From assembly GCA_002897115.2 (NCBI GenBank), contig BCIH01000001.1, forward strand, positions 100,097 through 164,096: a stretch of DNA of 64,000 bases, written 5' to 3'. The stretch is from Prototheca cutis (taxonomy: Eukaryota; Chlorophyta; Trebouxiophyceae; Chlorellales; Chlorellaceae). Below are positions 1 to 10,569 of the stretch, in pieces; positions within the stretch are counted from its first letter, which is position 1, and every line of letters starts with the position of its first letter. The position numbers and the translations under genes were made by a program. The notes beneath the pieces were generated by a model. That model ran no database searches and was not told where the DNA came from. It worked only from the letters and a program-made list of their open reading frames with translations.

Positions 1-1735
1 GGCCGGGGGATGATCCCGGCCCGCCATCCTGTTGCGGCTGCTGCGATGGCGGCGGTTTGACTGAGGCCAAGGAGGCGGCACCTAGGTGGCATGCCGCCAT
101 CTGCATGGGTGGATGAATGAATGTATGGGGGTAGTGGTAGGATAATTTCTTGATGACAACAAGGCAGTGTCATACAGGCTCATACGCAATGAAATCGATC
201 GATCGATCGATCGATCGATCCACCGCACACAGCAGCAGAAGCATTCACAACCCCTGGTTCTTCAACCACAAAAAAGAAGAGCCACAATGAAACATTCACA
301 CGAACCTCAATGGCAACAAGCTGGCTGTGATCGTAAAGCTTTTGCAGGTGCTGGATAAACGGCGGCGTCCGAGCCGCCTCGGGCCAAAGTCGCTGCCTCA
401 TTTTCTGTTGTAGAGATGGAACCCAGAGGAGGGGCTGGCTTCAGTCTTCATTGGTCAGACAGCGATTGCCAAACGTGGATGCTTGACACATAAAAAAAAA
501 AACACCCGCCTGCAACTTGCGCCAGGCCAGGAACAGCATCGCCACCATTCCAACCGTCCTTCCCTTGCCCAAACCCTCTGTTGTTAAGTTGGCCCCTCTC
601 AAAAAAGGAAAAAAACAATCTCCACTCCAAAAATCACACTCACGGGGTCGGCATAGGCCCTCGCAGGCCCCTGCAGGAGGCTCGGCCGCAAAACAAAGGG
701 CAGCAGACCCTCCGACATGTTCCCTGCCTTGTGCACAGCATCGAATTCGCGGCGTTGACTGACGAGCGGCTTGCCCGGCACGAGCCACCACGCCTGGCGC
801 GACCCCGCCGAGGCGCACAGCGTGCGCAGCGTGGCGCTGCAGGGGCCTGTGTCGGAATGGGCGTGTCCCTCGCAGGCCGCATGCACGGTGAGCTCGACGT
901 CCGCGCCGCCTCGCCCGCTCACAAACAGCCCCGCCACCACACAGCCGCCACGGCCACCGCCGGGTTTCGGTGGTGGGCGGCCTGTGCTGGGTTTTGTTGA
1001 CCCTGGAAATGGCGGTGGTGTTCCTGATGTTGGCCGGGTCGTCACGGCTGTTGGGGCCGCCGCCGAGTCTCGGCCTTGTCCACGATCTTGGTCCGGCCGA
1101 GGGCGCTTGGCGGCGGGCGGCGCGTCGCATGAGCCGCAACTCTCGGAAGACTGCGCGTCATCGGCTGGGCCATCGGCAACTGATGGACACTGGCTCGTGG
1201 GTTGAGTTCCTGCTTCTAAAGCGTTGGCTGTACTAGGGCCATCCGAGGGTCTTGTGACGGCGGCTTCGGGTGCTGCTTCCACGGCAGCAGCGCCGCCGCT
1301 TCGATCATGATCTCGCCAGCCATCGGCCCATTGCAGGGGCCGTCCCCGGGGCGGTGGGGTGCCGCCCATGCTGAGCACGCCTACCCTGCCTGCACCGGCG
1401 GCATAGCGAAGATCTTCAGCCGGAGCAGGTCCGCCAGCCCGTGGGCGCAGGCGCACTCGGACCCAGCCGGCGCCCTGGGCCTCCACGGAGATGATGTTCA
1501 CCGGCCATCCGACGCCCGCACCACATGCTTCGGCCCAGTCGGCCCTGACGGATTCACGAGCTTCAGCCAGAACCAGCGGTTCCAGGCACAAAACGTATTC
1601 AGCCGGGGACCCAAATTCCAGTGGGATATGGGTGGGAGGTGCGGGGCAGGCCGCCGCGCACGCCGCATGCCACAGCTGTCCGCCCAGCACTTCCTTGTCA
1701 AACCTGGCACGATCATTGTTCGAGACGTGCGTGCA

Positions 1736-1826
<91 letters not shown>

Positions 1827-2130
1827 CATGAGTGCGCAGGGTCCATGACAACATGGCTGCGTCATGGCAGAGCAGGCCCGTCCTGCAGCGGCGTCTGGGT
1901 GGATTCTCCACCTTACCAACGCACGCAATCCACATACCGATGTGGCGTCAGCACAGGCAGGGTCTTGCGCGAGGGCCGCGTTGTGGGGGTCTTGTATGCC
2001 TCCGACTTGCCGCCGGCTTGCGACCCGGGGCCCCCCGGGAGCATGGGGGAGGCTGCCGACAGTGGCGAGCGCCTCGTCAAGGCCGGATCAGATCCATGCA
2101 GTTCACCGCGGGCTGGGCCACGCCGATCCC
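1..2130 (-). CDS. SEN1/senataxin-type superfamily 1 RNA/DNA helicase, 3' part of gene (partial)
   Basis: Exons read leftwards, about 2130-1917, 1703-644 and 404-306, and the gene runs off the left edge. The 1917 and 1703 junctions join in phase across a (CA)n intron, giving a CVRW-FDKEVLGG junction. The large exon carries the segment preceding the helicase core in the plant MAA3/SEN1 family: FGSPAEYVLCLEPLVLAEAR (family pattern F.S.EQY...F.PLVLEE) and later SQRREFDAVHKAG (family REFQAL). The 404-306 exon has LQKLYDHSQLVAI, the Q-motif-like stretch just before the Walker A loop; the ATPase motifs themselves lie outside the window. Between the family blocks is a low-complexity insert of about 100 residues rich in P, S, G and A. 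Members resolve R-loops and help terminate transcription in the nucleus. The exact upstream end and the start codon are not resolved. A further exon may lie in 1-75. Confidence 0.72.
194..220. repeat. (GATC)n microsatellite
   Basis: About six tandem GATC units lie in the intron of the SEN1-type gene. Confidence 0.9.
1739..1825. repeat. (GT)n microsatellite, about 43 units
   Basis: A perfect GT repeat lies within the intron between the SEN1-type exons at 1917 and 1703. On the coding strand it reads (CA)n and sits upstream of the acceptor. Confidence 0.95.
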
Positions 2131-3082
2131 AGCGATCCCCTTGTCATGTGTATCCCAACATGCTTCGATGTCTGTGTCTGCCAATGAAGTACTGGCTCTG
2201 TGACTCACAGCGACTGGATGTCTAAAATTTGGGCTGGGCTGGGGATGCGCTCGTGGTCGCAGCTCTCGGCGACAAGCAGCCCCAGAAATTTTGGACGAAA
2301 ATCCATCACCCTGCCAGAAAAAGGCGCTTGCCCCATCACCCTTGAGAACCCTCCTCTTCTCCATATCACTGGGTCATGAGGCGTGCACATGCGCCACAAT
2401 CAATCAGCTGGCAGTATGGGGAGGAAGTTGTCCAGGTATCACGCCCCAACCCACCACACACAGCGGTGCCAAGTGGGCATGAAAAGCGAAATCCAATCGC
2501 CAACAAGATCACAGCAAATCCTGTGAGACAGCATCTTATCAAATGACACAGAAGAGAAACCCCAACGTCTTGCACAAGGGCATGGACTTGTGTATCCCAC
2601 CAAGTCTGGGACATAGGGTGGGCAGTTCAACGAGTGCCCTGCGTCACCTTTTGAGCCCAATGGGGTAAAAAATTGGACGACTGTCGGTGAATCAGATACA
2701 GAGCAGATTTTGAGAATTAGCCTGCGGTGGGATGATCGGATGGAAATTTCTGGTTGGTTGTGGTCCTTGTGGCCAGGACACCCCGGAACCCCTGGGGTCC
2801 CCGCGGCAGCGCCATTCGGCCGATGCGACAAGATCCGTCGGCCCTCATCAAAACTCAATCGAGCAGATTTTTTCGACACCGGCCCGGCCACAGGCCGCGC
2901 TCAAAGCCGGCAGTTCCATTCCTGGTGTTATTGGCATTTCGTTGGCAGGACAGGAGTTGCTAGCGGTTGCTGACACCGCCATGCCCGTCCTGCCCCGCTA
3001 GACCCTGTCTCCCGACCAGGCCCGCGCGACTCCGTCCTGGCTTCCGCTGCACGCCCGACTTTGCGCCAGAGCCTGAGGCGCC
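2131..3082. other. spacer between divergent SEN1-type and PLAC8-type genes
   Basis: About 950 nt with no recognised gene. It should hold the 5' exons or promoter of the minus-strand helicase and the promoter of the plus-strand PLAC8-type gene. Minus-strand open frames here have no recognisable similarity. Confidence 0.5.
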
Positions 3083-5776
3083 ATGGCGGTGGTTGTCAAT
3101 TGCGTCAAAAACTGGGCGTGCGCCAGCGTGTGCACGAGCTGGAGCAACACCGACCGCATCAAGGAGCTCTCCCCCATCCGGCATTCCGACTTCCGCGACC
3201 ACCGCCCCGTCCCACTGGCCGAGATTTACGAGACCTACAAGGATGTAGTCCACGAGGGCAAATGGACCATGGGCCTGCTGGAGATGTGGTGCGTGGGCCG
3301 AGTTTCTGTCCTTTCCCTGGATTGACCCTTTCGGGAGGGGGGGGTTTGCTTGGGGCGACAGAGCGGTTTGTGGGACCTCACAAAATATTATCCTCACAAG
3401 CTCATGGGCCGTGCCCCACACCCAACCTCAGGTTTTGGAAGAACAAGGCGGTCAAGTCGTCGGTGCACATCCCCTGCTGGGACTCATTCAAGTGGAACCC
3501 CCTGAAGTGGCGCGGCGCTTGCATGGGCCGGTGAGCTTGCTTGCTGGGTGGCTGGTCGGGCTCCAAGCAATAGTTCATTCATGTCACGCGGTTACCACCC
3601 TTTCTTCTGCATACAAGCAAGACCCCCACTTCAAGCACCCGCAGATCGTGCGAGGAGTGTTACTGGACAGGACTGAGACAGACGAGGTGGTCCCGAGCCG
3701 TCTACGCGGCCAATCTCGGTCGCGAGTATGTGTTCCCGTACCAGAACATTGGCCACCGCAGCTACAAGTCCGACATTAAGGCCCTGTGCTGGTGCGTTAG
3801 GTCGTGGATGTCTTGCTGGGGCATCTGGGCGAGGGGGGGGGGGGGGGGGGCATGAGCGTGCTGAATGCAGAGGTTGACAAATGCATCTCCGGGGCTCAGG
3901 AGAGTGAGCCCTCATGAGCCAGTGGTGACGCTGGCCAGGACTGCATTCAGAGGTGCCGTGCACCCTTCAGCTTCCTTTGCAAATCTGCTCAAATCAAAAT
4001 CCGGATCCTCCGACTACAATCATCCACAGGATGTACTGTCTGATGGGCTGTGTGTTTGGCTGCGGCATCGGGCAGATTTTCTCACTCTGCGGCAACTTCA
4101 TGTTCAATTTTGCGGCAATCTACAGCTGCCACGCACGCGAGAAGCTGCGCAGGTGCGTCCGGTCGGGTTTCGTTAGAGGTCTCAATGGTTGGCGGAGGTG
4201 TGCATTGTGCATGGTGGTGGGGGGGGGGGATACGACTAATCTATTGACGATCATTGCGCCGTGACTCGCCCTCTCAACTCAGCTCAACCTGCGCTCTGCA
4301 GACGGTACAAGCTGCCATCGACATTTGGCTTGCCGCCCGGCATCGACGACTGTCTGGGTGCGCAGAGAATTGGCAGGGCAATGCTTCTTGTGGGCCTCTT
4401 TCTGTTTGTTATTTGTATTTTGTGTGTGTGTGTGTGTGTTGGCTTTCGGGGGGGGGGGGGGGGGGGCATGGACACGGCGTGGACAGCCACACACCCTTTG
4501 AGTATGGGCCGGTGGTTGGGCAGTCAAGTGGACTCTGCCGACCCATTAGAAAGAGAGAAAGCACTTGTGCCTTTGACGTGCCATTACTCCTGCGCATGGG
4601 AACAAGGCAACAATGGAAACACTTTGCCCATTTCACTTCCCCACTCTTATGCAGTGCACTTTCTCTGTTTCTACTGCGCGAGTCACCAGTAAGCAAGACA
4701 TGGTTGGACGTGGAGGACTGTTTCTCTTGGAGCTGTTGTGGTCATTTTAGGGTTGCACTTGATGGGCCACTGGTGCTGCTGTGCATTTGCTGTTGAATGT
4801 CCTAGATGCACTGATCCATCTGATGCCGGCCCCCCCCCCCCCCCCCCCCNNNNNNNNNNNNNNNNNNNNNNNNNNNNNNNNNNNNNNNNNNNNNNNNNNN
4901 NNNNNNNNNNNNNNNNNNNNNNNNNNNNNNNNNNNNNNNNNNNNNNNNNNNNNNNNNNNNNNNNNNNNNNNNNNNNNNNNNNNNNNNNNNNNNNNNNNNN
5001 NNNNNNNNNNNNNNNNNNNNNNNNNNNNNNNNNNNNNNNNNNNNNNNNNNNNNNNNNNNNNNNNNNNNNNNNNNNNNNNNNNNNNNNNNNNNNNNNNNNN
5101 NNNNNNNNNNNNNNNNNNNNNNNNNNNNNNNNNNNNNNNNNNNNNNNNNNNNNNNNNNNNNNNNNNNNNNNNNNNNNNNNNNNNNNNNNNNNNNNNNNNN
5201 NNNNNNNNNNNNNNNNNNNNNNNNNNNNNNNNNNNNNNNNNNNNNNNNNNNNNNNNNNNNNNNNNNNNNNNNNNGGGGGGGGGGGGGGGGGGGGGGGGGG
5301 TTCTGCATCTGCATGCCTGTCTAGCGGAGCGATGAAGATGCTTGCATGCCTGCTTGGTGCAACTACCATCCCGGAAAGACGCCTGCCCACTGACATTTGT
5401 GAACAGCTGGGATCTTGCCCTACATTCATACAAAGACGCCGGCGACGATCAAGCAATCCCGCAAACCCTATGACGAAACACAATGACAATGAACTCACAG
5501 GCGGCGAAGAATGCGGCGCTGCGGATGACGGGGCAGGATGTTGACAATGGGGAGTCCACAGTTTCTGACAGTTCTGGCACCCGTTTTGGCTGGGTCAACT
5601 ACCCCGCGGGGGGACCGCCATCCCAGGTCATGTCCCGGGACAGCCCCTCGACGCAGCCAGACGTCGAGATGGTGCCACGGGGCCCGGATGGCAAGCCGGA
5701 CTGGGAGGCGCTGCAGCCGGAGCTGGAACTGCACCACGAGCAGACGCTGACACGGTCCTGGAGTCTGGCGTACTAG
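3083..5776 (+). CDS. PLAC8-family membrane protein (one exon lost in an N gap)
   Basis: Visible exons are 3083-3288, 3432-3530, 3645-3791, 4030-4152, 4302-4357, 4655-4688 and 5501-5776, all joined in phase. At least one exon must lie in or near the gap, because 4688 ends in phase 2 and 5501 starts in phase 0. The start has a good context (GCCATGG). The protein begins MAVVVNCVKNWACASVC. The PLAC8 signature is spread over exons 4 to 6: a hydrophobic, Cys-rich segment (CLMGCVFGCGIG), then HAREKLRRRYKL, then DDCLVHFLCFYCASHQ, matching the family pattern R.KLR.KY...DC..H..C..CA.CQE. The usual CC/CL-x4-CPC motif at the first membrane segment is not seen. Family members are small membrane proteins linked to metal transport, calcium influx or cell-number control. 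The 92-codon last exon is a polar tail. Confidence 0.7.
3833..3850. repeat. poly-G tract
   Basis: A G run of about 18 nt inside the third visible intron of the PLAC8-type gene. A second run follows at 4448-4466, next to a short (TG)n at 4420-4439. Confidence 0.9.
4830..5300. other. assembly gap flanked by C run and G run
   Basis: A C run at 4830-4849 is followed by 425 N (4850-5274) and a G run at 5275-5300. The change from C to G across the gap suggests either two different homopolymers or a wrong join. It hides at least one exon of the PLAC8-type gene. Confidence 0.95.
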
Positions 5777-6100
5777 CCGTTGTTGGTGGCCTGGTCTATG
5801 TTGCAGGAAACCCCTGCGCCGACATTCCAGAAACACGCTGTCCGTTCCCGCACTGATGAAAGAAAGAAACCTGCTCAGACGGATTTTCTGCGCGCTGTTT
5901 GCTGTTGACTCCCAAAGGCTTGTCTGTTTTTTGCAGATGCCAGTATCCTCTTTGCATGTGATATCACCAGGTTAGTTGTGACATGTAAACAGCTGGACAC
6001 TTTGTTCTCCCGAGAGTGCTGGGGAGCTGAAAGGGAGGCTGAATGTGTGCCCAGCACAGCCAACTGCGGTCGGATCGATTTCCCCGGGCCCAACGATTCC
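5777..6100. other. 3' flank of PLAC8-type gene
   Basis: About 320 nt between the TAG at 5774-5776 and the left limit of the first Fanzor-related element. No gene is seen. Confidence 0.6.
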
Positions 6101-7205
6101 CGAAAATCCCTCCCAGGCCCTCCGGTGCACCACCCGCGCAGCACCCCCTCGTACGACCGCGCGAAAATATTTATTCCACACCAAAAATCCAGTCCCGGAA
6201 CAGGGTGGGCCCAGAAAGGAGCGCGTTCGTGGACAATCGGCCTTCGACGCTCGGCGGCTGCGCAGCTCCGGGGGACGGGGCCACCAAGCCGCGCGTGCAG
6301 GCCCTTGAAGCGCCTGTTAACTCCAGAAATCAAGATAATGAAGCTATTTCGGGGATTGAGGATACAAATGGGAGTTGTAACTCTGCGATTATGCCGGTTT
6401 CTCGTTCGGCGCCCTGCTCGACGTCACCTGCAGCTACAAATGGAGGAAGGATGCGTTTGATGTGTACATTATGAGGTACATGGCCATGGACAAATCCATC
6501 AAGGACGTCATTGCCTGCACAGGGCACCAGCCCAGCAGGATTGTCGTGTTCATGGGCAATGCCAGCTTCAGGCACAACTCGCCCGATCATCCTCCGAGCC
6601 TGGGGTGGCGCCGCTGGGCCAAGCGCATGCGGGAGGCGCACGGACTGTTGGTGATAGAGGTCGACGAGTTCCGCACATCGCAGGCGCGCGCTGGGGGGTT
6701 GTGCACGTGTGGGGGTGTCTTGTGGGTGCCGGGTTGGATGGGTGTGGGCAGTGGGCTGGGCGAGCAGGTGCCTGGCGAGGTTGGAGCAGGGCAGGTGCAT
6801 GCATGCTCAGACACACAATGTCGACGGGCTGCTGGTCACGCCGATCCCAAACGCACAACGCCGCAGATCTGTTCGGCATGCGAGGCGCATATGCGCCTGG
6901 GTGGATGCAGCACCGCCCGGAACAAGTACGCCATCCTCAAATGCGACCGTTGTGGCGTGGTGTGGAACCGTGACGTCAACGCCGCGCGGAACATCCGCCA
7001 CCTGGGGGAGGCGCTGGTCCTGACCGGCAAGAGGCCACCGCCCTTCGATCGCAAAACCAAGGCCTCCCCCCCTGCACATCCCCTGCCTCCCGGGCGCTCC
7101 ACCTGGTATGATTTCATCACCAAGATACTCCGCTGGCTTTGGCCTGCGGAACAGCACCATTGAACACGTGCTGTGAGGCCAGTTTTTCCTGGATTACCCT
7201 CGCGG
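6101..7205 (+). mobile_element. Fanzor-bearing element, copy 1
   Basis: The limits are where similarity to the second copy (49042-50862) begins and ends. A left module (about 6101-6415) and a right module (about 6904-7205) are shared by both copies. The roughly 490 nt between them carries the RuvC-II part of a Fanzor gene and has no counterpart in copy 2. No clear terminal inverted repeats or target-site duplication could be picked out by eye. The element lies in the 3' flank of the PLAC8-type gene, in the same orientation. Confidence 0.6.
6434..7163 (+). pseudogene. Fanzor (eukaryotic TnpB-like RNA-guided nuclease), C-terminal half, 5' truncated
   Basis: Two exons, 6434-6683 and 6867-7163, joined by a proposed GC-AG intron (CAG|GCGCGC ... 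CGCAG). The splice turns DEFRTSQ and ICSAC into DEFRTSQICSAC, the expected order in this family. The 183-nt intron is also open in frame, so readthrough cannot be excluded. Visible parts are a RuvC-II region (RIVVFMGNASF, then VIEVDEFRTSQ), a four-cysteine zinc finger (CSAC and CDRC) inserted in the RuvC fold, and the RuvC-III motif NRDVNAARNI with its catalytic aspartate. The upstream REC/WED domains and RuvC-I aspartate are not found, so this looks like a relic, unless a 5' exon lies in sequence I did not recognise. Fanzors descend from transposon TnpB and use an omega-type guide RNA usually encoded at the 3' end of the element. The frame ends at the TGA at 7161-7163. Confidence 0.8.
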
Positions 7206-7875
7206 ATCTCTTGTGAGGTCTGAGTGATTTTGAGAGGGGTGCCTGAGCTCTTGGGTGCAGTTGCGGAACGGCCTTCACTGGACAGGCTCAGTTAAAGCAT
7301 ACAGTTCGTGAAATGCATGGCGATAGACGCCATATTGCGCTTAACACGATTAAATGTCTAACATGTCTGAATAGCCCGCTGGGGAAGCTCAATGACGCAT
7401 GGACGCAGGTTGTTTTACTTGTCTGACGGAAACCCAGTCTCGGGGGGGGTGTTGCCATCCTGATAGGGTTTTGCCGTGTTCCGCTTGATCCAACAATCGC
7501 AATAAACGATGCACTTGAGTACCTGTGAGCGCTGTAGATATTCTGCAACCTAGACCGCACGTTCGAGAGATTATGCACAACCACCAACGCACGGACGGGC
7601 AGCAATCGTGGCTCGCACCGGCCCCGACACGTCCAACCCTGGGGCCCGTTCAAATCACGTAAGCGTCTGGCCCATGCTCGAGCACCCTTCGCCTCGGGAC
7701 CTTGCGCAACATCAATAAATTTCTTTTTGCTGGGCAGGGTGTGTACTCGTGAGGTGAGACCCAGTAGCGGGCGTTCCAGAGGCAGATGTGATTGCCGCAC
7801 GGTGCGAAGTTCCGTTCCCACCGGCCTCGCTGCCAAGTGCTTGTGTCGTCGCCCCACGGCTGAGCCCCGGCTGCC
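7206..7875. other. spacer between Fanzor element and hydrolase gene
   Basis: 670 nt with no recognised gene. A 303-codon minus-strand frame spanning 7288-8199 shows no family features and overlaps the hydrolase start. Confidence 0.5.
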
Positions 7876-10569
7876 ATGGCCGTCACAATGGCTCTGGACG
7901 CCATATACCTCGGCGTGTTTGCCGCCTCCTGGGTTGCTGGGGGGGCGTTGCCTGGCTGGCTCGGCTGGCTGGTCCGGGCATGGACGGTGTTGGAGGCTGC
8001 GTTCTTCTGCTATGACAAGCTCAGGTTGGTGGGCGGGTATGGGGGGTTTGGCATGGCGCTGGCAGGAATGTTGTGTGGGGACTTTTTTAAATGTTTGTAG
8101 CACGAGCAGCCTTGCCTGTGTTGAAGGGAAATGCAGAGTTGTGTGGATCCACCGTTGAGGGAGGGCCGCAAGCTGGGCCCCTTGCATGGCACCGATCACC
8201 CCAAGAAACCTGCTCGTCTAAACCCCTCCAATTCTCCAAATGACAACGACGACCCTAGGCGGGCACGGCTGGACCTGGCCTGGCCACAGAACATGGAGGC
8301 GGACCGGCTCGAGCATGTCCTGGCCCGGTTCCTGAGCCTGGCAGATGTCTTCCCGTTGGACGAGTTCCTCTCAGGCTGGTTTTTCGGAGCTGCATTCGAG
8401 CGCATCGGGCTGGAAAACGTGCTGGACTACATTGCCTATGGCCTGTTTCACCGCCAGCGCTCCGCGCTGGGACAGGCGGAGGAGACCCGGGCCCGGGCAT
8501 TTTTGGAAGAGGTGCAGGCCCGGTGGGATTTGAAATTCACGCCCGGCCGCGACCCTTTGGTCACGCACATGTCGCACGTGTTTGAACCCCTGCGAGTCTA
8601 CCACAAGCCGCTGGTGTTCTACTGCTGCGTGGAGGTGCTGGTCCGAGCAGCGCACGCGCTGCTGCGCTGGCAGGGCTTTTCGCAGTCGGTGTCTGCTGGA
8701 TTTGCCACGTGGCACCTAGCGCCCCGAGCGGGGCCCGGTGTCACGGCACCGGCGGCGGGCACCGGGACGCCCGGCACAGGCGCCACCCCGACGGCGGTGC
8801 TGTCACCCCTGTCACCACGGCGGCTGGCGGCGGCTGCGCAACGCAGCCGTGACGCGGCGATCGGCGCCACGCTCGAGGCAGCATCGCTGGCCACCGCGGC
8901 GGTGTCGGCGCAGTACCCACACGGCATGCAGCAGTACCATATTCCCTCCCCGGACATGGTCCGTGGGCCGGCCCGCTCCAGTGCCGGTGGGACTGGCGGA
9001 ACGAGGAGCCCCAGCCCCCAGCAGCACAGGGCCAACGGTTCCACGCCCGGGAGCACTGATGGTCCGGCTCTGTGGCGTTCGCAGCAAGGGACGGCAGCAG
9101 GAGAACCAGGCAACACAGACACAACAGCATTTGCCCCAGAACAAGGCATCGCCCGTGGGCCGAACCACATCAAGAGCAGTATAAACGACGACGATGACGA
9201 TGATGATGCCTTTTTTTTGCCGCAAGACGGTTCCTTTGTGCTCATGGAGGCCGATGCGGCAGCCGCCATGCTTGATTCCTCGCAGGACGCTTCGTTCAGG
9301 GCATCCAATGGTCAGCCGGTCAGTGACGCCACCCCGCCGGCGGTCGGCCCCCTGCGGCCGCTGCCGCGACTCAAGACGCAGAGCCCGGGCAGTCTGCCCA
9401 TTGTGTTGCTGCACGGGGTGGGTCTGGGTGTGCTGCCGTACCTCCACTTCCTCCGCCAAATCATCAAGACCTTTGACCGCCACCCCATCATGATCATTGA
9501 GGTGGGTTTTGCTCGAGGGGGGAAGGGGGGGCTAAGGGGTCTGGCATGTTTGGGTGGATGGGCATCCCATCCTATCAACCCCCAAAAGCCCTGGCTCTAC
9601 CAATCAGCCCCACCAAACAACATCCGTTCCCTGTGCCAGGTGCCGCACGTCTCGCTGCGCCTGTGCTGGCAGGCGGAAGACGTCGATGATATCGCTCGGG
9701 CGCTTGCGGGGGCGCTGGATGCACATGGGTATGACCGGGCGGTCGTCGTGGGCCATTCCTACGGCACCTTTGTCGCCTCTCGTTTCGTTCAGCTCTTCCC
9801 CAAGGTTCGTGGGTTGATGGAGTAGTATGGGGGTTTGGGGGGTATTTGGCTTTGCAGGGTTTTCTTCCTTTGCATGCATACTGCAAGACGATGAAAAGCT
9901 ACACTCCTTCAAATCCGCAAAACGCCTGCCATGCAACAGAGGGTGCACACGCTGGCGATCATGGATCCGGTGTGCATGCTTGTGTGCTGCCCTCAGCTCC
10001 TGCACAACTTTGTGTACAAGTCCCCCAGCTGGCGCAACCTGAGCTCCGTGGCGGGCGCCGTGGACCTCATCCGATTCTTCTGCAGCCGCGACCTGACCAT
10101 CTCCCAGGTCGGTTCGGAGGTGGTTGGTCAGGGGTCTGTTGGGGGCAAGCCCCCAGCCACCGAATTTGTTGCCATGGTTGCGGGCGAGCATTCACACCTA
10201 GTCGTTTTGGTCGACAGACATGCACCACAGAACAACCCTAAAAATCCCTCAAAAACCACCGAATGACGACGCTGAACCCCAATGGCTAACGAACTACGTA
10301 ATCAGGCATTCTGTCGGAAATTCGACTGGACCAAGCTGATGCTGTGGCCCGAGGAGCTTCCAGAGCGCAGCGTGGTCGCGCTTTCCGGTCTGGATGACCT
10401 CGTGCCCTCCAGCCTTGTGCTGCGCCAGCTTGAAGTCACCAGCCACCCAGCCAAGGTGCTCCACCACCCCCGAGCCGGGCACGGCGGCATCCTGCTCATG
10501 AACGACTGGCAGCGCGCGCTGCTGGCCAGTATGCGAGGCCTCATCGCCCAAGACTGCATTGTCGACTGA
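7876..10569 (+). CDS. alpha/beta-hydrolase fold protein with N-terminal membrane segment
   Basis: Exons 7876-8024, 8259-9501, 9640-9804, 9940-10107 and 10306-10569 give 662 residues, with every junction in phase. The N terminus (MAVTMALDAIYLGVFAASWV) is hydrophobic and may anchor the protein. A family block follows (GWFFGAAFERIGLENVLDYI), typical of a large class of fungal and algal hydrolases. There is then an acidic, low-complexity linker of about 200 residues. The hydrolase core has IVLLHGVGLG (oxyanion region), the nucleophile elbow GHSYG, an acid in LSGLDDLVP and the catalytic histidine in RAGHGGILL. Ser-Asp-His are therefore all present and the enzyme should be active. The substrate is unknown; ester or lipid hydrolysis is the usual role. 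Its start context GCCATGG is favourable. Confidence 0.8.

Noticed and set aside
197..220. GATC repeat as a regulatory or methylation cluster
   Set aside because: It lies in an intron and is a plain tetranucleotide repeat.
7288..8199. 303-codon minus-strand open frame
   Set aside because: It overlaps the hydrolase start exon and has no family features; long chance frames are common at this GC content.
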